A stretch of DNA of 12,349 nucleotides from Betaproteobacteria bacterium (GTDB lineage: Bacteria > Pseudomonadota > Gammaproteobacteria > Burkholderiales > SG8-39). The stretch lies in the NCBI GenBank assembly GCA_009693435.1, contig SHXF01000123.1, positions 1 to 12,349 of the forward strand, written 5' to 3'. The translations under genes were made by a program, and so were the position numbers. This document shows positions 1 to 5,430 of this stretch, in pieces (the stretch's first letter is position 1; each line of letters starts with the position of its first letter). Under the pieces are notes generated by a model, which had not been told where the DNA came from, did no database searches, and was given only the letters and a program-made list of their open reading frames with translations.

Positions 1-127
1 AGTGGGACACCGCCCCGGACGCATCGAACCGCGCATGCGCAAACGACGGCCCAAACCTTACCCATGGCTGAAGGTCCCTCGCGCCGCAGCGCGACGGCTC
101 ATTCAACTCCACGGTCATCAATGATGG

Positions 128-427
128 CTAAAGTAAGTGCCATTCGGCTATAGGCAACTCGGCTTCGACGCTCGCGGTCTCTCTATAGACTGTTGTGCCG
201 CGGACTTTCGCAATATCCTCCGCCGTGACCTTGCCCGGGTCCGGCACGTCCGCTTTCTCCGGGTCAATGAAAACGTGCTTGCAGTGTTTCTTGAGCGCGT
301 CTATCTGCTTTTCGTTTTTCAGGACAAATCCCTGAAACATGAACGGCGTCTCGGTCCACGGTCTGTCGAGTTTCGCGACATACATGCCGAAGGTCAGATC
401 TTCAACAGGAATTTCCTTGAGTTCCAT
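128..427 (-). CDS. Truncated HD-GYP protein: DUF3391 domain only (99 aa)
   Basis: The protein begins MELKEIPVEDLTFGMYV and contains LDRPWTETPFMFQGF and HCKHVFID, which match DUF3391, the domain at the N-terminus of many betaproteobacterial HD-GYP cyclic-di-GMP phosphodiesterases. Family resemblance runs to about VEAELPIAE (residues 86-94), where full proteins continue into a helix and then the HD-GYP domain. Here four more residues and a TAG follow, and no HD or GYP motif can be read in the remaining 127 bases. It is therefore a truncated gene or a domain-only protein without phosphodiesterase activity. The ATG is the natural family start, but no good Shine-Dalgarno sequence precedes it. The likely role of DUF3391 is structural or sensory; any function for the isolated domain is inference. 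The cyclic-nucleotide phosphodiesterase gene at 1023 is divergent to it. Confidence 0.7.
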   Translation of the reverse strand: MELKEIPVEDLTFGMYVAKLDRPWTETPFMFQGFVLKNEKQIDALKKHCKHVFIDPEKADVPDPGKVTAEDIAKVRGTTVYRETASVEAELPIAEWHLL

Positions 428-1022
428 AGGGTGAATTCGGTGCCTGACTTGACGGAAAATTCGGGGGGGTGCAGTTTTTTTGCGTTTGCTGGGCGAATTG
501 TAAAGCGAATAGCCGTTTTCATCATGCCTGACTCTGTCGCTGTATGCCCGACTGACATCCAGCGGGGGGTATATTCCCGAAATTGACGATTGTTTTCGAT
601 AGAGGGCGATGCCAGGCGCTTGTTACCGCCGCAGTGCGCGCTGCATTGCATCGGATCCGCGCGTGGGTGGCCCTCCGGCAAGGGAATCACGGGGGCGAGG
701 TGCATCGACCATGGATAATCACTTTCGCATTCGGCTGGCGGGCCTTAGACTTCTCCCCTATGACTTCTCCCCCTACGACTTCTCCCCCTACGACTTCTCC
801 CCCTACGACTTCTCCCCCTATGACTTCTCCCTCTATGACTTCTCCCCCTACGCCAATCTTGTTCGATACAGGGCGATACGCCCTTGCCGGGCCGCGCATG
901 CCGGATAATGCAATGGGATGGGCGCGGCGGGGCGCGGTGCGCCACCGGACACGCATCGGGACGAGGTTGCTTTTCTCAAACAAGAACAGGACGGCCGGCG
1001 ATCGTAACGCCGCCGCAATCAC
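428..1022. other. Intergenic region without a convincing gene
   Basis: No credible coding sequence is seen in these 595 bases; open frames here are low-complexity or shadows. The region holds three TGCC(T/C)GACT copies (441-449, 525-533, 545-553), a GGGTATATTCCC palindrome-like site (567-578), a seven-copy 15-bp tandem array (748-851) and a small hairpin (AGGGCG, loop ATA, CGCCCT at 870-884). It separates the divergent DUF3391 and phosphodiesterase genes and should contain both promoters, but no clear -35/-10 pair was recognised. Confidence 0.5.
748..851. repeat. 15-bp minisatellite, seven copies
   Basis: The unit GACTTCTCCCCCTAC is repeated head to tail about seven times. The first copy is 14 bases long because one C is missing, and later copies vary at the last base or at one C (TAT, CTCTAT). 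A unit length divisible by three keeps all frames open, which produces spurious long ORFs such as the YDFSP repeat on plus and GEVVG on minus. The minus strand carries regularly spaced runs of five G. Copy number is expected to vary by slippage. Confidence 0.95.
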
Positions 1023-1790
1023 GTGAGACTCAGGATACTGGGGTGCAGCGGGGGCATAGGGGGGCGGCATTTGCGCACCACCTCGATGCTGATCGACGAA
1101 GATATATTGATCGATGCGGGAACAGGCGTGGGGGATCTTTCGCTTTCCGAGATGTCCCTCATTGACCATGTGTTCGTCACCCATTCTCACCTCGATCACA
1201 TCGCCACCATCCCGTTCATGGTCGACACCGTGGGCGGCATGCGTTCCAGACCGCTTACGGTCCATGCCATCCCGGAGGTTCTGGAGGTGCTGCGCAAGCA
1301 CATATTCAACTGGATCGTATGGCCGGACTTCACGAAAGTGCCCACCGAAGAAAAGCCGTTCATGCGCTACGAGGAAATCCAGGTGGGCGAAACCATCCGG
1401 TTCGGCAAGCGGGCGCTCACCGTGTTGCCCGCAGTTCACACCGTGCCCGCGGTGGGTTATCAGATGGAATCCGGAAACGGCAGCCTGATATTTACCGGTG
1501 ACACCACGACCAATGATGCGCTCTGGGAAATCGCGAACAAGATCGATAACCTGAAGTACCTGATCATCGAAACCGCTTTCTGCAACAAGGATATTGCGCT
1601 GGCGAAGCTCTCGAAACACCTCTGTCCCAGTATGCTGGCCGAAGAACTGGCGAAGCTGGAACGGGTTCCGGAGGTATATGTCACGCATCTGAAACCCGGC
1701 GAGATCGAATTGACCATGCAGGAGATCGAGGACTGCGCCGGGCAGTACCGGCCGCGCATGCTGCAGAACAAGCAGGTATTCGATTTTTGA
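1023..1790 (+). CDS. Metallo-beta-lactamase-fold 3',5'-cyclic-nucleotide phosphodiesterase (class II-like)
   Basis: This is a 255-aa MBL-fold hydrolase. The metal-binding motif is HSHLDH at residues 54-59 (H54, H56, D58, H59). Further ligands are probably H139 in PAVHTVP, D160 in FTGDT and H222 in VTHLKPGE. The start RLRILGCSGGIGG, the short MBL core and the PxVHTVPAVGY segment resemble class II cyclic-nucleotide phosphodiesterases, which hydrolyse cAMP or cGMP to the 5'-nucleotide. A generic MBL hydrolase remains possible. The GTG at 1023 is the only reasonable start: an in-frame TAA lies at 1005-1007, and the family N-terminus begins here. No Shine-Dalgarno sequence is seen upstream. A cytoplasmic soluble enzyme is expected, as there is no signal peptide. 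It stands alone, with 141 bases to the MFS gene. Confidence 0.82.
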   Translation: MRLRILGCSGGIGGRHLRTTSMLIDEDILIDAGTGVGDLSLSEMSLIDHVFVTHSHLDHIATIPFMVDTVGGMRSRPLTVHAIPEVLEVLRKHIFNWIVWPDFTKVPTEEKPFMRYEEIQVGETIRFGKRALTVLPAVHTVPAVGYQMESGNGSLIFTGDTTTNDALWEIANKIDNLKYLIIETAFCNKDIALAKLSKHLCPSMLAEELAKLERVPEVYVTHLKPGEIELTMQEIEDCAGQYRPRMLQNKQVFDF

Positions 1791-1896
1791 CGCAGCGATT
1801 TGCGATGCCCACAAGCCGGGCAGGGGATTGAATCCGGGGATGGCGGCGCGCGGGTCTGCTCCGCCGCCAAACGTCAATGCAGGACCAGGGGATATC

Positions 1897-1935
1897 ATGG
1901 GCACCAACAGCCAATTCAGCGACACGATCCCATGA
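1897..1935 (+). CDS. Possible 12-codon leader ORF overlapping the MFS start
   Basis: An ATG at 1897 has a good purine-rich Shine-Dalgarno sequence (AGGACCAGGG at 1881-1890). It reads MGTNSQFSDTIP and stops at TGA 1933-1935. That TGA overlaps the ATG of the MFS gene (ATGA at 1932-1935), the classic layout for translational coupling. The MFS ATG has no Shine-Dalgarno sequence of its own. The alternative is that this short peptide is the true N-terminus of the permease, displaced by a one-base frameshift or sequencing error. Confidence 0.35.
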   Translation: MGTNSQFSDTIP

Positions 1936-3140
1936 GTGCAGCCACCGGCGTTCCCCGCGCAGCGGCGATCTACCTCGGCGTCGTCCAGTTCCTGTTCGCC
2001 ACCACCTGGACCCTGTACGTCATCTACCTTCCGGCGCTCGTGGAAAATGCCGGAATCGCAAAGCACTGGGTGCCATGGATACTGGTGGCGGACCAGGTGA
2101 TCATGGCGGTGATGGACGTGATCACCGGATTCTGGGTCGATCGGGTGCGCGCGGGACTGGCGCGGCTGGGGGGCTGGATTCTGGCGTTGTCGGCGGTATC
2201 GTGCGTCGCCTTCGTCGCCATGCCCTACGCCGGCGCGAGCGCGACCATGCTGCTCGGGCTGATCCTCATCTGGGGCCTCACTTCTTCCGCGCTGCGCGCG
2301 CCGCCGTGGGCGCTGCTGTCGCGCTACGCCGCTACGCCCGGCGTGCCCTGGCTCTCGACCCTGGTGCTGACCGGCACCGCGCTTGCCGCGGGGCTCGCGC
2401 CTTTTCTGGGGATTGCGCTGCGGGACGTGGACCCGCGCCTGCCTTTCGCTCTCTCGACGCTGACGTTGCTCATCACGGTCGGCGGCCTGGTGTTCGTGGA
2501 ACGCCGCCTTGCCGCCGCCGCGCCTGCGCCCGCCGGCGAACTCGAGCCGGTGTACGACCTGAGCACGCCGCAGGCCAAGCGCGATGTTGCCCTGTATTTC
2601 ATCGCGCTCTTGCTGATGGCGGCGAGCTACCAGGTGCACTTCTCGCTCAATTCGCCCGAACTGTTCCTCTTCTATGCCGACGCATCGCAACTGCAGTACC
2701 TGATGCCGGTGTTCTGGATCGGATTCAACATCATGATGTTCCCGGCCGCGGGATTCGTGAAGCGCTTCGGCGCATTTGCCGTGATGGCCGCGGGCAGCGC
2801 CGTCGGTGCTGTCGCCACGTACGCGACGATGATCGCACCCGGGCTGGATGGGCTGGTCGCTGCGCAGTTCATCGCCGGCGGCTGCTGGGGCGCGGTCAGC
2901 GTCGGCGCATTCACTGCCGCGATCAGCTTCGGCCGCGCCAGCCGCGAAGGCGCGTTCCTGGGCGCGCTGTTCGCCACCCTGGCCATCGCCTCGTTCCTGC
3001 GCATAGGCGCGTACACCGGGGATATCGAGACGAGCCCCGCGATCGGCAAACTGCTCGCATGGGGGCCCTCCTGGGGCTGGCTGCTGGCCGCGCTGCTGCT
3101 GATCGTGGCGATGGTAGGCACGCGCCGCCGTCCGGTGTAG
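1932..3140 (+). CDS. MFS transporter, 12 TM segments
   Basis: This is a 402-aa integral membrane protein of the major facilitator superfamily. The hydrophobic segments are arranged as two blocks of about six, separated by a cytoplasmic loop with acidic and basic residues near residues 190-220 (VYDLSTPQAKRD). The first helix, AIYLGVVQFLFATTWTLYVIYLP, is followed by a D-rich loop (VDRVRAGLARLGG) typical of the MFS loop 2-3 signature. The substrate cannot be told from sequence. An ATG at 1932 was chosen because homologous proteins begin just before the first helix; the frame is open back to 1800, but that extension is not membrane-like. The start overlaps the stop of a mini-ORF with a good ribosome-binding site, suggesting coupled initiation. 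The gene ends convergently with the PIN-domain gene on the minus strand. Confidence 0.82.
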   Translation: MSAATGVPRAAAIYLGVVQFLFATTWTLYVIYLPALVENAGIAKHWVPWILVADQVIMAVMDVITGFWVDRVRAGLARLGGWILALSAVSCVAFVAMPYAGASATMLLGLILIWGLTSSALRAPPWALLSRYAATPGVPWLSTLVLTGTALAAGLAPFLGIALRDVDPRLPFALSTLTLLITVGGLVFVERRLAAAAPAPAGELEPVYDLSTPQAKRDVALYFIALLLMAASYQVHFSLNSPELFLFYADASQLQYLMPVFWIGFNIMMFPAAGFVKRFGAFAVMAAGSAVGAVATYATMIAPGLDGLVAAQFIAGGCWGAVSVGAFTAAISFGRASREGAFLGALFATLAIASFLRIGAYTGDIETSPAIGKLLAWGPSWGWLLAALLLIVAMVGTRRRPV

Positions 3141-3145
3141 GCGGC

Positions 3146-3177
3146 GAAAACCGGGGACGCACCCCCCTTTGAAAACC
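3146..3177. repeat. REP-like hairpin after the MFS gene
   Basis: GAAAACC occurs at 3146-3152 and again at 3171-3177, flanking a small stem GGGG (3153-3156), loop ACGCA, CCCC (3162-3165), and followed by a short T run at 3168-3170. It resembles short interspersed GGGGTGCGTCCCC-type elements of betaproteobacteria. It could serve as a weak terminator for the permease gene. Both readings are inference. Confidence 0.3.
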
Positions 3178-3225
3178 TTTCGGTCTGACGGGGCGCCACA
3201 GCCGGTGGCGGCGCGCAGACCAAGC

Positions 3226-3303
3226 ATTAGCTATACCAAAAATAACTGCGATATGCCTGAAGATACCCAAGGTATAGGCAGTTTTCCAAAGAAATTGGCT
3301 AAT
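3226..3303. other. AT-rich patch with three interleaved inverted repeats
   Basis: Within this locally AT-rich stretch three inverted pairs are visible: ATTAGC (3226-3231) with GCTAAT (3298-3303), CTATACC (3231-3237) with GGTATAG (3271-3277), and AACTGC (3244-3249) with GCAGTT (3278-3283). The second and third pairs cross each other, and a tight ATACC/CAA/GGTAT hairpin lies at 3263-3275. It sits between the 3' ends of two convergent genes, so a bidirectional terminator or a recombination boundary are the options. Confidence 0.4.
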
Positions 3304-3306
3304 TTA

Positions 3307-3900
3307 TCAAAGGGAATCGCGCGACCGGTGCGAAGCCCGCGTTTGCGCCGGGTGCGCGCGCGACATCCCGAACATGCCACCACTGTCGACTACTTCGGCG
3401 GCGATTCGTTGTCGAAGAGGTGTTGCTGCTTTTTGCGATTGTGGGAGGTCAATGTCGGCGATGCTGAGCGCCGAGATGCCGACTTTTTTCGCCAGACGCC
3501 TGATATCGTCATCCTCGGAATAGATTTGCGCGGCGCCATTGGCTTGGGCGATTGCTACGATCTGGCGATCAAACTTTACCTTGGCCCAAGTGATGGCTTT
3601 CGATCCGCCACGCTTGTCGCCTGCAGTCAGATCCTTGTTCAGGGCCAGCGCACTCTCGACCGCCGCCTTTTGGTCGAACGGAGCGATATAAAACACCGAG
3701 CGCTTCCTGATTTGTTCGAGGACGCCCGATGCCGCCTCGCCGGCCCTGGCCAGGTACTCGGCAAGAGCAGGTGTGGGAATAATGATCCGTTCCCGGGCCT
3801 CTTCGAGTGTCCGTACCAAATAGTCGAGTTTCTTTTTTTCCAGCGCGGTTACTCGTTGACCGAACAACTTGATCAAGATGCTCGAATCAAGAACGACCAT
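3307..3900 (-). CDS. PIN-domain protein (VapC-like, putative RNase)
   Basis: This is a 197-aa protein whose first 145 residues have the PIN nuclease layout. It opens MVVLDSSILIKL with acidic D5, and E48 lies in TPALAEYLARAG. D111 is in KFDRQIVAIA, and the acidic YSEDDDI motif at 127-133 precedes RRLAKKVGI. These four acidic positions normally bind Mg or Mn in PIN ribonucleases such as VapC. The protein is longer than a typical VapC (about 130 aa). The last 45 residues after IADIDLP are basic or of low complexity and not part of the fold. The ATG is one base after the TAA of the upstream 245-aa gene (TAA, A, ATG), so the two are co-transcribed and probably translationally coupled. The role as toxin or housekeeping RNase is inference; the partner is not a recognised antitoxin. 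Confidence 0.75.
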   Translation of the reverse strand: MVVLDSSILIKLFGQRVTALEKKKLDYLVRTLEEARERIIIPTPALAEYLARAGEAASGVLEQIRKRSVFYIAPFDQKAAVESALALNKDLTAGDKRGGSKAITWAKVKFDRQIVAIAQANGAAQIYSEDDDIRRLAKKVGISALSIADIDLPQSQKAATPLRQRIAAEVVDSGGMFGMSRAHPAQTRASHRSRDSL

Positions 3901-3901
3901 T

Positions 3902-4639
3902 TTACGACCCTTCGCGAACCCGCTTCAGTTCTGCCATGGGGTCCGGATAATCGTTCCAGGCGTTGTTTTTGACGGCTTTTACTGCGTCGATCGCCGCTGA
4001 AAGGGGCGCTTCGTCGATGCGTTCGAAGGATTCAATTGTAAAGTCCTCCAGCTCCCAGATCTCATCGGTGCTGCGTAGCCATTTGCCGCTGCCCACAAGC
4101 CTTATGGGGCCGGCTAGATAGTGCTTCGCAATTTCGCGAGCAGTCGCCACGTTCCTGGTGTGGCAGTTCTTGTGCACCACGCCGGTTGAGTCCCGAAGCC
4201 AGATTGGCACCGACTCATCAATACCGCCAATGCGGATAACCATTCCCTCAAGAATGCCCGCCTCATGTACGCGAAATGTCTGGATCGTCGGGGCATTAAC
4301 GCCGGGGAACCGCATGATGGTTGCCTCTTTGCCCTCTTTCAGCAGACCGGTTGCGTTATCGTCGCGGAGCAGTTTGTTCAGGTTTCGATAGGCACGTTTC
4401 ACATCGTCCGGGGCATCGGGCGCATCGGCCACGAGCAGACGCGCATGTACTTTCGGCGCTGCCTGGGGCTCGACCCAAGCCTTCAGCACCGCGCTACCCC
4501 GCATTACCTTGTCGAAGTGAACCCGCTCGTCGTTCGCAAAAAGCTCGGCCAACTCAGTCATATACGCCGCAAGCCGTCCCATCGGGAGGGTCTCCGGGGT
4601 GAATGCGTCGATCTTGAAAACCAGTTCCTGCTTGTCCAT
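3902..4639 (-). CDS. Unrecognised 245-aa protein in operon with PIN protein
   Basis: I do not recognise this family with confidence. The protein is soluble, without signal peptide or membrane segments, opens MDKQELVFKIDAFTPETLPM and ends AELKRVREGS. It has a helix-rich start (MGRLAAYMTELAELF), a central beta-rich stretch (GILEGMVIRIGGIDESVPIW), an NCHTRN motif near residues 158-163 and a KHYLAGPIRLVGSGKW segment that may be a small beta fold. No helix-turn-helix, AbrB, RHH or Phd pattern typical of VapB-type antitoxins is visible, and it is much longer than those. The start is ATG 4639, preceded by AAAGG about ten bases upstream and a perfect TATAAT at 4667-4672. The one-base spacing to the PIN gene argues for a functional pair: an atypical antitoxin, RNA-binding partner or regulator. 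Confidence 0.7.
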   Translation of the reverse strand: MDKQELVFKIDAFTPETLPMGRLAAYMTELAELFANDERVHFDKVMRGSAVLKAWVEPQAAPKVHARLLVADAPDAPDDVKRAYRNLNKLLRDDNATGLLKEGKEATIMRFPGVNAPTIQTFRVHEAGILEGMVIRIGGIDESVPIWLRDSTGVVHKNCHTRNVATAREIAKHYLAGPIRLVGSGKWLRSTDEIWELEDFTIESFERIDEAPLSAAIDAVKAVKNNAWNDYPDPMAELKRVREGS

Positions 4640-4666
4640 GGTCGTGTCGCCTTTGGTCTGTGCGGG

Positions 4667-4702
4667 ATTATAGAGTTATCAACGCTTTCCGACCTTCGGT
4701 CG
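4667..4702 (-). promoter_or_regulatory. Putative promoter and operator of the 245-aa/PIN unit
   Basis: On the minus strand a perfect TATAAT -10 box lies at 4667-4672, about 28 bases before the ATG. No good -35 hexamer is seen at 16-18 bases. Instead an inverted repeat CGACC/TTC/GGTCG at 4690-4702 falls where the -35 would be, which suits an activator or repressor site. The -10 assignment is fairly good; the operator is inference. Confidence 0.45.
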
Positions 4703-4708
4703 CCTGCT

Positions 4709-4927
4709 TCAGTGCAACTGATTATGCACCACGGCGAGTGCGGATTGATGGTTTTCGGGACCGTGCATCACTGCGAAACGGATGGGCAGGCGTCGCAGGT
4801 TGTTGGCCAGTGGTCCACACAGTTGTTGGTGAAACAGCACGAAGATCAGCACGACTGTTACGCCCTTGTCGGTGAGTCGGTAGGCGTAGCGGGTGCGCGC
4901 ACTCGGGATCACGTCGGTCACGCGCAC
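4709..4927 (-). pseudogene. Degraded fragment, winged-helix-like protein
   Basis: The minus-strand frame includes RTRYAYRLTDKGVTVVLIF and FHQQLCGPLANNL (about residues 10-45), which has the look of the C-terminal part of a winged-helix or DNA-binding family (xRYRLTxxG followed by a hydrophobic helix). Both ends look arbitrary: the start overlaps the Bug remnant on the other strand and the end is not family-like. It is therefore a remnant at most. Family identity is uncertain. Confidence 0.3.
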
Positions 4928-5141
4928 GCCGCGCTACCCCGATCTGCCCGCGATTTCCGAAACGATTCCCGGATTCGAAATGGTCGCGTGGTACGGTCTG
5001 TTCGCGCCGAACGGGACGTGGCCCGAGGCGATGGCGCGGCTGCGCGATGAAATCGGCCGCTTCCTGGCGCTGCCGGACGCGCAGCCGAAAATCAATGCGA
5101 ACGGTCCCGAGGTCTGGATCAGCGCGCCCGAGCAGTTCTAG
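4893..5141 (+). pseudogene. C-terminal remnant of Bug/TctC-family binding protein
   Basis: The plus-strand frame reads RALGITSVTRTPRYPDLPA, then ETIPGFEMVAWYGLFAPNGT and LALPDAQPKINANGPEVW ending APEQF. This is the C-terminal third of a Bug family (tripartite tricarboxylate transporter) periplasmic binding protein. Full members have about 320 residues with a signal peptide; here only about 80 remain, beginning at a breakpoint near 4893. A TAG ends the frame after APEQF. A plausible continuation to 5210 (reading to a TGA after AIRMD) indicates an extra frameshift or stop relative to the family C-terminus. The intact protein would bind a carboxylate in the periplasm; this copy cannot. Confidence 0.8.
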
Positions 5142-5351
5142 GTCGCCATTCGCAGCGGCTGCGAACAGCGCAGCAAGCTGGTGCAGGCGCTCGCAATTCG
5201 GATGGACTGACTTACTGCGCTGTTCGTGTGACGAGTATCAGAGAAACCTTGATCCCGCAGGATGGTCGACACGCCGAGTCCCGGCGTGGCCAGCGCAGAA
5301 CCTCGAAAGATGACCGTGGACGTTGTTCGCATCGGACGTAGCCGGGAAAGC

Positions 5352-5414
5352 CGCCGTTTTCGAGATATCGAAAACCGATGTCGAGTACCTCCCTCCAGGT
5401 CATGGAAAACGGCG
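5352..5414 (+). promoter_or_regulatory. Competing inverted repeats upstream of HD-GYP/LuxR gene
   Basis: GTTTTCGA (5356-5363), spacer GATA, TCGAAAAC (5368-5375) forms a 20-bp near-palindrome, the size of LuxR-family operators. The same left arm, as CGCCGTTTTC (5352-5361), is also perfectly complementary to GAAAACGGCG (5405-5414), ending 16 bases before the ATG of the regulator. The two pairings are mutually exclusive, as in an attenuator, or the first is a protein site. No promoter hexamers were recognised. Confidence 0.45.
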
Positions 5415-5430
5415 ATAAGCGACTCCGGAA

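Noticed and set aside
609..908. Protein with YDFSP repeats
   Set aside because: It is only the translation of the 15-bp minisatellite; there is no ribosome-binding site and no domain outside the repeat.
1877..3172. 431-codon plus-strand frame overlapping the MFS gene
   Set aside because: It is a +1 shadow of the permease, rich in R and A with no membrane segments or motifs.
687..3227. Very long minus-strand open frame (846 codons)
   Set aside because: It runs antisense to the MFS and part of the phosphodiesterase genes, is Arg/Gly/His-rich without any domain, and owes its length to GC bias and the in-frame 15-bp repeat.
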